From: Cyclobacteriaceae bacterium
GTDB taxonomy: Bacteria; Bacteroidota; Bacteroidia; Cytophagales; Cyclobacteriaceae
Assembly (NCBI GenBank): GCA_015492915.1
Contig: WGED01000687.1
Span: 1-5,945, forward strand
Length of the DNA stretch: 5,945 bases
Direction: 5' to 3'
Positions within the stretch are counted from its first letter, which is position 1. The number at the start of each line of letters is the position of its first letter. The notes beneath the pieces were generated by a model. It saw only the letters and a program-made list of their open reading frames with translations. It had not been told where the DNA came from and made no database searches. This document shows, piece after piece, positions 1 to 5,594 of the stretch. A program made the translations under genes and the position numbers.

Positions 1-1
1 G

Positions 2-61
2 GATTTAGCAACGCGCCGAATTATTGGTGAAGATATCAGTAAAACCCGTGATGCTTGGTAA
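2..61 (+). CDS. C-terminal end of an unidentified protein (partial, cut by window start)
   Basis: A reading frame open from the window edge ends at a TAA (59-61) and gives 19 residues ending in KTRDAW. The tail is charged and hydrophilic and I do not recognise a family. Support is only the open frame and the fact that a plausible leader and a new gene follow about 110 bp later. The fragment is too short to prove that it is coded in this frame, so confidence is low. Confidence 0.35.
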   Translation, partial: DLATRRIIGEDISKTRDAW

Positions 62-82
62 AGTCCTGCTACATTCGAGCCT

Positions 83-97
83 GGGCTATATAAGCCC
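83..97 (+). terminator. Weak hairpin, possible terminator of the upstream partial gene
   Basis: GGGCT (83-87) and AGCCC (93-97) can form a 5-bp stem with a 5-nt loop, starting 21 bases after the stop of the partial gene. No T run follows, so it is not a classical intrinsic terminator. Its position after one gene and before the next is the main argument for it. Confidence 0.25.
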
Positions 98-172
98 TGT
101 AGAATATGCCAAAATACATGCGTAATGTGTCAATTTTTATGGGGAACATCATTATAACTAAAGGAGAAAAAT

Positions 173-586
173 ATGGTGGCACAAGGTAGCTGTCTGTGCG
201 GGCAGATTGAATATCAAGTAGAGCTTATTCCAGAAAAGACCTTTAATTGCCATTGTTCCTTTTGCAGAAAAGCACACGGGGCGGCATTTGTAACGCTTAC
301 ACTTGCTAAAGGCGATACATTAAATATCAAAAAGGGAAAAGAGATATTAAAAGAGCATAAAAACGATTTAGGTGGTTTCAGGGCCTTTTGCTCTGTATGC
401 GGCACACGGTTAATGAATTATGCACCTGATAAATCTATGTATTTAGCCATAGCCCTTTCAACGGTAGATACACCCGTTAATTTTTGTCCTGGCGCACATG
501 CAAATATTGAATCAAAAGCGTCGTGGCATGAACCTTATGAGGGAATCCCTGCTTTTCAGGGTATACCTGAAGGGGCATTGGACTAA
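173..586 (+). CDS. GFA / CENP-V family zinc-binding protein
   Basis: The 137-residue protein has the cysteine pattern of the GFA (glutathione-dependent formaldehyde-activating enzyme/CENP-V) fold. GSCLCGQIEY lies at residues 5-14 (Cys7, Cys9), NCHCSFCRKAHG at 25-36 (Cys26, Cys28, Cys31) and FCSVCGTRL at 72-80 (Cys73, Cys76). In the family these cysteines hold a structural and a catalytic zinc. The formaldehyde-glutathione activity of the founding enzyme has been disputed and most small members have no proven substrate, so only the family is named. All ligands are present and the length is normal, so the gene looks intact. AAGGAG (161-166) sits 6 nt before the ATG. The protein is probably cytosolic, with no signal peptide or membrane segment. 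An attC site begins 2 bases after the stop, the usual arrangement of a gene in an integron cassette, so it was probably acquired as cassette cargo. Confidence 0.9.
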   Translation: MVAQGSCLCGQIEYQVELIPEKTFNCHCSFCRKAHGAAFVTLTLAKGDTLNIKKGKEILKEHKNDLGGFRAFCSVCGTRLMNYAPDKSMYLAIALSTVDTPVNFCPGAHANIESKASWHEPYEGIPAFQGIPEGALD

Positions 587-588
587 AG

Positions 589-685
589 GTATAACAATTA
601 ACTTCAGCGTACAATTCAAAGCGATACTTGTTTTGCTTATGCAAAAATGAGCTACTTTGAATTGCCGCTGAGTAAGGCGTTAGGC
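589..685 (+). repeat. attC recombination site of an integron gene cassette
   Basis: The site begins with an R''-like core GTATAAC (589-595; consensus RYYYAAC, one mismatch) and ends with a perfect R' core GTTAGGC (679-685; consensus GTTRRRY). Between them the sequence folds back on itself. CAGCG (605-609) pairs with CGCTG (666-670). CAATTCAAAG (612-621) pairs perfectly with CTTTGAATTG (655-664). TTTTGC (631-636) pairs with GCAAAA (641-646). One arm carries an unpaired extra base, as expected for the extrahelical bases that guide the integrase. The total of 97 bp lies within the attC size range. The exchange point would be between G679 and T680. It lies right after one gene's stop and just before the next gene's start, which is the standard cassette layout. 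It also supplies a weak AGG (682-684) that may act as the ribosome site of the next gene. Confidence 0.85.
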
Positions 686-691
686 ACTAAA

Positions 692-1069
692 ATGAAGAAA
701 CGAATAATTATTGTTCTACTATGTTATTTATTATCATTTTATGGATTATTTGGTTCTATCACTATAGCTATTGAAGAACTTAAAAGTATCGTATCTTTAC
801 ACGATCTACTTGTTCTTATCTGGCTCTCTGCCTGGGGCTTTCATATAACAATGTCTGTAAACTGGATCAAAGATATTCGTCTTGGAAAAAATATTGCAAT
901 AGCAGGAACACTGACAGGTTTAATTTCTATAACATTTCCTTTATTTCCTGCTGAAGATCCAGTTATTGCTACTCCTGTTCTTCTTGTTGGTGCACTTTTC
1001 AAATTGCAAGTTGTACTACCTTCTGTTTTATTGGCAATATATCTTGTGATATTCCATTCAAGTAGTTAG
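692..1069 (+). CDS. Small multi-pass membrane protein of unknown function (cassette gene)
   Basis: The 125-residue protein is very hydrophobic with about four membrane helices, near residues 4-27, 34-55, 67-86 and 92-121. A charged loop (NWIKDIRLGKN, 57-67) lies between the second and third. I do not recognise a named family. The frame is open further upstream to an ATG at 647, but that codon lies inside the attC hairpin. The ATG at 692, followed by a Lys-Lys typical of an N-terminal membrane anchor, comes 7 bases after the attC core and is the better start. The only ribosome-site-like bases are AGG at 682-684 within the attC R' box. The next gene encodes a protein of nearly equal size and similar layout that may be a distant relative. 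Base composition is more AT-rich than the chaperone genes downstream, in keeping with transfer. Confidence 0.65.
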   Translation: MKKRIIIVLLCYLLSFYGLFGSITIAIEELKSIVSLHDLLVLIWLSAWGFHITMSVNWIKDIRLGKNIAIAGTLTGLISITFPLFPAEDPVIATPVLLVGALFKLQVVLPSVLLAIYLVIFHSSS

Positions 1070-1082
1070 AGGCGTTTAAAAA

Positions 1083-1127
1083 ATGTCTAATAAATCGTTT
1101 TACTATTACGAAAGGATCAAATATTGA
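1083..1127 (+). CDS. Possible 14-residue Tyr-rich leader peptide
   Basis: A 14-codon ORF (MSNKSFYYYERIKY) lies in the gap between the two membrane-protein genes. AGAGG (1068-1072) stands 10 nt before its ATG. Its TGA (1125-1127) overlaps the TTG start of the next gene (1124-1126), an arrangement that permits translational coupling. Four of the 14 residues are tyrosine. It may have arisen by chance, since nothing but position supports it. Confidence 0.2.
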   Translation: MSNKSFYYYERIKY

Positions 1128-1507
1128 AACGCACCATATTAGCAATAGAACTCCTAATTCTATGCGGTCCTGCACTCGCTTTTCTTTTGCCAGGGCTGTT
1201 GTACTCGCCAGCTTTTATAATAGGTTATCTCTCCGGAAGAGCATCATGGCAAATCGGGGGATTATTGATCATTTTTGGCACATGGGGCTTTATTTCAATT
1301 GCCAATCTAGCTCTACATGTACTTCGTAGAAAAAACTGGCCGGGCCAGCCTGTACAATGGTTTGGCCTACTATGCGGTATTGCTGCTTCAGTCATAGCGC
1401 TAACCCAAATGGAAAAGGTTGACATCAAACTTTTGATATTTGTTGGCCCTATTATTGCTTTAGTACATCTTTTGTATTTGTCGAAAAAATGTATTCAATC
1501 ATCCTAA
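1124..1507 (+). CDS. Small multi-pass membrane protein of unknown function (TTG start)
   Basis: The 127-residue hydrophobic protein has about four membrane helices, near residues 4-24, 43-65, 77-94 and 101-119. Its basic loop HVLRRKNWPG (65-74) suggests a cytoplasmic turn between helices 2 and 3. The start is a TTG with AGGA (1113-1116) 7 nt upstream; no ATG or GTG is placed as well. No family is recognised. Its size, helix spacing, a shared Trp-Gly-Phe in helix 2 (54-56 here, 48-50 in the upstream protein) and a Gly-rich helix 3 hint at common ancestry with the gene before it. The two probably share a cassette, as no attC is visible between them. The stop overlaps the R'' end of the next attC-like site. 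Confidence 0.65.
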   Translation: MKRTILAIELLILCGPALAFLLPGLLYSPAFIIGYLSGRASWQIGGLLIIFGTWGFISIANLALHVLRRKNWPGQPVQWFGLLCGIAASVIALTQMEKVDIKLLIFVGPIIALVHLLYLSKKCIQSS

Positions 1508-1583
1508 CAAGCACATCAATTCGTTCATTCTCACTCACTCGGACGCTGCTCCTTACGTCTTCCCCATTCTGTAAATGTTAGCG
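1502..1583 (+). repeat. Degenerate attC-like site
   Basis: The region opens with TCCTAAC (1502-1508; 6 of 7 to the R'' core RYYYAAC) and closes with GTTAGCG (1577-1583; 5 of 7 to GTTRRRY). CTAACA (1504-1509) pairs with TGTTAG (1576-1581), and a short central stem GACG/CGTC flanks CTGCTCCTTA. The L''/L' arms pair poorly, so the fold is much weaker than that of the site at 589-685. Position is again typical: it overlaps one stop codon and touches the next ORF start. It is either a divergent or an eroded attC, and a chance match is not excluded. Confidence 0.5.
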
Positions 1584-1856
1584 CTTATTAAAAAGTCAAA
1601 AGTAATTAATTGGAAACGCTTAAGCGTGGCACTTTTCATTGGGGCTGCGGCAACCTCAATGATACCAGGAGCTCTCCATTACTGGATTGGCTTTCCCAAC
1701 GGCAGAATTCATCCTACTTTGGTGCATTTACCATTTATTGCTCTCAGCTCTGAATGCGTGGCTTACTTCAAAGAAACAATCAAAAAACATCACATGCAAT
1801 ATCAAAACATGATTTATCAGTTATTAGATAAGTATGTGGCATATCAAAAAATGTGA
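1575..1856 (+). CDS. Hypothetical protein, unrecognised (possible cassette gene)
   Basis: The 93-residue ORF has a basic N terminus (MLALIKKSKV), one likely membrane segment around residues 17-34 (LSVALFIGAAATSMI) and a hydrophilic, His- and Lys-rich second half (KETIKKHHMQYQN). I recognise no family. The ATG lies within the R' end of the attC-like site and has no clear ribosome site. That is common for cassette genes but also weakens the call. Its TGA overlaps a GTG in the next frame (GTGA), which would be an N-terminal extension of the lipoprotein gene, though a better lipoprotein start lies 51 bases downstream. It could instead be a decayed fragment. Confidence 0.4.
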   Translation: MLALIKKSKVINWKRLSVALFIGAAATSMIPGALHYWIGFPNGRIHPTLVHLPFIALSSECVAYFKETIKKHHMQYQNMIYQLLDKYVAYQKM

Positions 1857-1890
1857 TAACAACTAAGATAATACAATTAAAAAGGTATAA

Positions 1891-1896
1891 GAGGGA
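1891..1896 (+). promoter_or_regulatory. Ribosome binding site that fixes the lipoprotein start
   Basis: GAGGGA lies 7 nt before the ATG at 1904. The upstream in-frame GTG at 1853 has no such site and would put 17 basic residues before the signal peptide. Confidence 0.6.
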
Positions 1897-1903
1897 TCAG
1901 GTA

Positions 1904-2359
1904 ATGAAAAAAATCATTCTTTTTATATTCGTAACTGTATTTTTTACTGGCTGCGCTTCTGTACCAATGGAAAGTGCAGAAACAACCGCTAAAGCACATA
2001 AATTCAATCCTCCTTCCAGGGGTAGCGCTGGTTTATATATTTTTCGTGACAGTAGCTTCGGCAGTGCATTGAAAAAAGACGTATGGATTGATGGCAAATG
2101 TATTGGCGAAACTGCCCCGAATGTCTTTTTCTATGTGGAAGTTGCAGGCAATAAAGATCATAAAATATCCACAGAGTCAGAATTTTCTCCTAACGATCTA
2201 AACCTGAAAACAAAAAGTGGCATGTTGTATTTTATCCGTCAGTATATCAAAATGGGTTTATTCGTTGGTGGTGCGGGTCTGAAACTTGTTGATGCAAAAG
2301 AAGGGAAAGAGGCTGTACGCAATCTGAAAATGGCAATAAGGGGCACATGTAATAATTAG
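1904..2359 (+). CDS. DUF2846-like outer-membrane lipoprotein
   Basis: The 151-residue protein starts with a lipoprotein signal peptide: Lys2-Lys3, a hydrophobic core (residues 4-14) and a lipobox FTGC with the modifiable Cys17. The residue after Cys is Ala, so by the usual Lol rule it should be sorted to the outer membrane. The mature part has the pattern I associate with DUF2846: a GLYIFRDSSF strand (43-52), a WIDGKCIGET turn (61-70), a FYVEVAG segment (76-82) and a SGMLYFIRQ strand (105-113). No enzymatic motif is seen and the family has no established function. The frame is open up to a GTG at 1853, but the start at 1904 gives a normal signal peptide and a good ribosome site. No attC-like site follows the gene, so whether it belongs to the cassette cluster or to the flanking chromosome is open. 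Confidence 0.75.
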   Translation: MKKIILFIFVTVFFTGCASVPMESAETTAKAHKFNPPSRGSAGLYIFRDSSFGSALKKDVWIDGKCIGETAPNVFFYVEVAGNKDHKISTESEFSPNDLNLKTKSGMLYFIRQYIKMGLFVGGAGLKLVDAKEGKEAVRNLKMAIRGTCNN

Positions 2360-2415
2360 GATATTTCAGCCTGCAATTTATAACAATTTTTTAACAATGT
2401 CCAATTCTGTACTTG

Positions 2416-2424
2416 TGCTATATT
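2416..2424 (+). promoter_or_regulatory. Candidate extended -10 promoter for the hscC operon
   Basis: TG-C-TATATT (2416-2424) fits an extended -10 element, about 80 bases before the hscC start. No good -35 stands at 16-18 bp; TTAACA at 2391 is too far away (22 bp). I see no heat-shock sigma-32 promoter (CTTGAA with CCCCAT-type elements), so constitutive rather than heat-induced expression is suggested, but weakly. Confidence 0.35.
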
Positions 2425-2442
2425 TCTTATTTGCAGGAATTG

Positions 2443-2459
2443 CCATCCTGGCTGGATGG
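2443..2459 (+). other. Hairpin in the hscC leader
   Basis: CCATCC (2443-2448) and GGATGG (2454-2459) form a perfect 6-bp stem with a TGGCT loop, about 45 bases before the hscC start codon and outside the ribosome site. It could stabilise the leader or be a small operator. No T run follows, so it is unlikely to be a terminator. Confidence 0.3.
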
Positions 2460-2504
2460 AAAACAGAAATTCATACCAATATTTATCTGTGACAGGAGTT
2501 TGCT

Positions 2505-4175
2505 ATGCCCGCAATTGGAATAGACCTTGGAACTACAAACTCACTTATCGCCGTTTACCGTGATAATAAAGCGGAACTGATACCCAATGTGCATGGTGAC
2601 TATCTTACGCCCTCCGTAGTCAGTGTCGATAAGGAAGGACAACTGCTAACTGGCCGACCTGCTCGTGAAAGGCTGATCTCACATCCTGGAGAAACTGCTC
2701 ACGCTTTCAAAAGACTCATTGGCACCAACAAGACATGGAAACTTGGTAAACCCAGACTTAGATCTGAAGAGCTATCCTCTCTGATACTCAAATCATTGAA
2801 GCAGGATGCTGAAAACTTTCTCGGTGAAACTGTAACCGATGTAGTTATCAGTGTTCCTGCTTATTTCAATGATATACAGCGTCGTGCGACCCGATCAGCT
2901 GCACAGCTTGCTGGACTCAATGTTATTCAACTTGTCAATGAGCCTACCGCGGGTGCAATGGTATATGGTCTCAATGATACTGAAGATGATAAAAAGTATA
3001 TGATTCTTGACCTTGGAGGAGGAACATTTGATATTACCTTGCTGGAATATTTTAATGAAATATTCGAGGTACATGCCAGCGCAGGTGATAATTTTCTTGG
3101 TGGTGAAGATTTTACCCATCTTATTGCTGAATGGATTAATAACGAGACTAAAACCAGATTCAATATAAAATTAACTGCTGAATATATCTATCAGCTAGCA
3201 GAACAAGCAAAAAAATCTCTATCTGACAATAATAGTCATTCTATCGAGATCGAGAAAGACAAATCCCTAACTATTACTAATGAATTGATGGATGAAATTT
3301 GCCAGCCATTACTTGAAAAACTCCGTTTTCCGATCACCACAACTTTACAGGATGCCGACCTGATTCCCGATGACCTTGACGATATTGTACTGATTGGCGG
3401 TTCTACTCGTATGCCTGTCTTTCGTGAATTTATCACAAGAATGTTTAAACGCTTTCCGCGACAATCTGAAAACCCGGATCATGTTGTTGCCAAAGGCGCA
3501 GCCATTATCGCTGGCCTTCTGACACAAAATGAATCACTCCGTGAAGTTGTAATGACAGATGTTATGCCCTATTCAATGGGAGTTGGTGTTTACAATGAAT
3601 CTAATTCTGAACGGGATATCTTCGACCCAATCATTGAACGTAATCAGACAATCCCTATCAGCCGTGAAAATCGTTACTATCCAATTAGTGATAAACAAAG
3701 TGCTATAAACCTGAATATCTATCAGGGTGAAAGTCGCTATGTTGAAAACAATCTCAAGCTTGGCACGCTAAGACTTAATATACCAAAAAAGGGCGACGAC
3801 CGTTTTGTTGACGTCCGTTTTACTTATGATGCAAGCGGTATTCTTGAAGTTATTGCCATCACAGGAACCGGAACTGAAAAACGACTGGTTATTGAACAAA
3901 CTCCAGGAGAAATGAGCAAGGAGGAAATCGAGGCAGCTCTTGAAAAACTCAATAATATTAAAATACATCCGCGTAACATGGATAAATACAGGGCAATATC
4001 ATCTCGTGCTGAAAGACTATATGAGCAATCTACTGGTGAAAATCGGCAGGCACTCGCCAACTTTATTCAGGAGTTTGAAATTCTGCTTCAGACCCAGGAT
4101 ATCAAAAAAATAGAGAAGCACTTTGAGGATTTTAAACAGGCACTGGATGACTATGAGCATCAGGAATGGTTTTAA
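2505..4175 (+). CDS. hscC: Hsp70-family chaperone HscC
   Basis: The 556-residue product matches the length and order of E. coli HscC as I recall it, far shorter than DnaK (about 638). The ATPase domain (about 1-345) has phosphate-1 GIDLGTTNSLIAV (5-17), the catalytic lysine in AFKRLIG (Lys69), VISVPAYFND (114-123), phosphate-2 DLGGGTFDIT (169-178), GDNFLGGEDF (194-203) and the adenosine motif IVLIGGSTRMP (294-304). The interdomain linker is around VVMTDV (348-353). A beta-type substrate domain and a short helical end follow, so the lid is truncated as in HscC proteins. The DnaK autophosphorylation threonine is Asn196 here, as in E. coli HscC from memory. The family binds and hydrolyses ATP to act on a narrow set of clients with DjlB/DjlC-type J partners. 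The start has AGGAG (2494-2498) 6 nt upstream. It overlaps the next gene by one base, so the two are surely co-transcribed. Nothing indicates damage. Confidence 0.93.
   Translation: MPAIGIDLGTTNSLIAVYRDNKAELIPNVHGDYLTPSVVSVDKEGQLLTGRPARERLISHPGETAHAFKRLIGTNKTWKLGKPRLRSEELSSLILKSLKQDAENFLGETVTDVVISVPAYFNDIQRRATRSAAQLAGLNVIQLVNEPTAGAMVYGLNDTEDDKKYMILDLGGGTFDITLLEYFNEIFEVHASAGDNFLGGEDFTHLIAEWINNETKTRFNIKLTAEYIYQLAEQAKKSLSDNNSHSIEIEKDKSLTITNELMDEICQPLLEKLRFPITTTLQDADLIPDDLDDIVLIGGSTRMPVFREFITRMFKRFPRQSENPDHVVAKGAAIIAGLLTQNESLREVVMTDVMPYSMGVGVYNESNSERDIFDPIIERNQTIPISRENRYYPISDKQSAINLNIYQGESRYVENNLKLGTLRLNIPKKGDDRFVDVRFTYDASGILEVIAITGTGTEKRLVIEQTPGEMSKEEIEAALEKLNNIKIHPRNMDKYRAISSRAERLYEQSTGENRQALANFIQEFEILLQTQDIKKIEKHFEDFKQALDDYEHQEWF
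4162..4165 (+). promoter_or_regulatory. Ribosome binding site that fixes the start of the J-protein gene
   Basis: AGGA inside the end of hscC lies 9 nt before the ATG at 4175. The in-frame ATG at 4166 directly abuts AGGA with no spacer, so it is a poor start. Use of 4175 gives a TAATG stop-start overlap typical of coupled genes. Confidence 0.6.
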
Positions 4176-5491
4176 TGCAATGGTGGGAAATTCTTGGCAT
4201 TAGATCCGATGCCTCTGAAAAGGAAATAAAACGTGCCTACAGCACACTGATAAAGCAGTATCGTCCCCATGAGCACCCTGAAGAATTCATTGAAATCAGA
4301 CAGGCATATGAGATTGCCAGAAAAGCGATATCATCTAATAATAAGAAAAAGCTTCGCATTAATCGAAAGTCTGAACGCAGACAGTCTGATATCAGTAATT
4401 CTGGCCGACCAGTCTCACCCAGACAAAATACATATTCAGAACCAAATAATAGCGTCAAGTATAACCATAAGCAGCTATCATCCTTTAATAATCGCATTTA
4501 CTTCACGCAACAATACTTATTCCATCCCTGGACAATAAAAGATCCCCGGGCTTCTAAAAAGCAGGCAGAAAATAAAAAACATACTGCACCTCTAAACAAA
4601 CATGAGCTGCACTATCATGATCTTGTTTACCAGGAGTCATCTTCACAACCAGACCACTCAAACGACGATTCTACACATACACTCGAGCAGGAAATCAATG
4701 ACCTGCTAACAGCATGGGCGACAAATCACTATGACGAAAGCTACATTGATAGTATTATCTCTCATAAAAATATGAACATATACTATGGGTTTACTAAAAT
4801 AAGTGAATACTGCCTGAAGTGGTTCGTAGACAATCAGGATAAACTCAAACCGAAAGCTTTCTGGCGCTATCGTCGTATCATTAAAACGCTTGCCCGCCTG
4901 AACACTGTATTTGACTGGGAACATCATCAGGCCCGACTGTATAGATTACTGGGAGAAGGAATTGAGGCGATACTTGATATTATTAATCCGGACAAATATC
5001 AGATTCCATGGCCTCAACCATCTATTGGTGCAAAACGGTTTATGATGTCTCTTATTTTCTTTGCTATATTGCTTTTCTGGTGGAAGGAATCTTCATCTGG
5101 TTTCAGCTCATCCACCCTGTATGTGTTAGTAGCGCTGGCATGGTGGATTGACTGGGGTGTCCTTAAAAAACGATATACTAAACTGCTTTTAAACAGGATC
5201 ATAGAAGCTTTGCCTGCATCTGCACCTACTATGATCTACTTATGTATACATGGTATATATATTATCATCCTGTTATTGCTGATAAGTTTCTTTTCTGCTT
5301 TAGCTATACAACTCGCTTATGTATGGTATAAGCACATTGACGAAAGCGCTAAAATGTTGGTAGGTTTCTTATATGGCGTAATTTCGATATATATTTTTAA
5401 AATTATTATATCACTGTCAAAAATTCTCAGGCATCAATTCATCTGTTTGCAATATAAATGGGTAAATCTTGAGATGCAATCAGTTCACTAA
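4175..5491 (+). CDS. Membrane-anchored J-domain protein, DjlB/DjlC-like partner of HscC
   Basis: The product is 438 residues from the preferred ATG (441 from the alternative at 4166). Residues 1-50 read as a compact J domain: MQWWEILGI, helix 2 EKEIKRAYSTLIKQYRP and helix 3 EEFIEIRQAYEIARKAI. The HPD motif that triggers Hsp70 ATPase is replaced by RPH (30-32). A very basic stretch (about 55-71) and a polar Ser/Asn/His-rich linker to about residue 165 follow. Then comes a soluble helical part (about 170-285) and roughly four membrane helices near 289-304, 313-330, 352-385 (long, perhaps two) and 394-417. The J domain should face the cytoplasm. In E. coli, membrane J proteins DjlB and DjlC (Hsc56) work with HscC. 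The direct overlap with hscC here supports the same partnership, in which the protein recruits HscC to the inner membrane and stimulates it. I leave the symbol blank because djlB and djlC cannot be told apart. No convincing terminator follows. Confidence 0.85.
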   Translation: MQWWEILGIRSDASEKEIKRAYSTLIKQYRPHEHPEEFIEIRQAYEIARKAISSNNKKKLRINRKSERRQSDISNSGRPVSPRQNTYSEPNNSVKYNHKQLSSFNNRIYFTQQYLFHPWTIKDPRASKKQAENKKHTAPLNKHELHYHDLVYQESSSQPDHSNDDSTHTLEQEINDLLTAWATNHYDESYIDSIISHKNMNIYYGFTKISEYCLKWFVDNQDKLKPKAFWRYRRIIKTLARLNTVFDWEHHQARLYRLLGEGIEAILDIINPDKYQIPWPQPSIGAKRFMMSLIFFAILLFWWKESSSGFSSSTLYVLVALAWWIDWGVLKKRYTKLLLNRIIEALPASAPTMIYLCIHGIYIIILLLLISFFSALAIQLAYVWYKHIDESAKMLVGFLYGVISIYIFKIIISLSKILRHQFICLQYKWVNLEMQSVH

Positions 5492-5495
5492 GAAC

Positions 5496-5594
5496 AATCA
5501 CTTTATTCTTATTTTCTCCCTGTAATCTCCTGCCGTAGTTCACTGATTACCGGTGCTGTTTCCGGCTTTATTCCACGCCAGATATAAAGTGATT
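5496..5594. repeat. 11-bp inverted repeat around the end of the aroE relic
   Basis: AATCACTTTAT (5496-5506) and ATAAAGTGATT (5584-5594) are perfect reverse complements, 77 bp apart. The inner arm lies in the aroE relic and the outer arm between the two convergent coding ends. The loop is long for a terminator. It may be chance or a trace of rearrangement. Confidence 0.3.

Noticed and set aside
153..158. TATAAC as -10 box for the GFA gene
   Set aside because: Transcription would start inside the ribosome site and there is no -35 at the right distance.
647..691. Upstream in-frame ATG adding 15 residues to the first membrane protein
   Set aside because: This stretch lies within the attC hairpin and its translation is dictated by the recombination site; the ATG at 692 gives a proper membrane N terminus.
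1857..1863. TAACAAC just after the 1575-1856 ORF as the start of another attC
   Set aside because: No GTTRRRY core follows within the 47 bases before the lipoprotein start, and no fold-back is seen.
2381..2398. TAACAAT repeats after the lipoprotein gene as attC R'' cores
   Set aside because: No R' core or paired arms follow; the repeats are simply AT-rich sequence near a promoter.
4269..4538. Plus-strand 89-codon ORF within the J-protein gene
   Set aside because: It is a shadow frame of the better supported, longer gene, with no ribosome site or protein-like composition.
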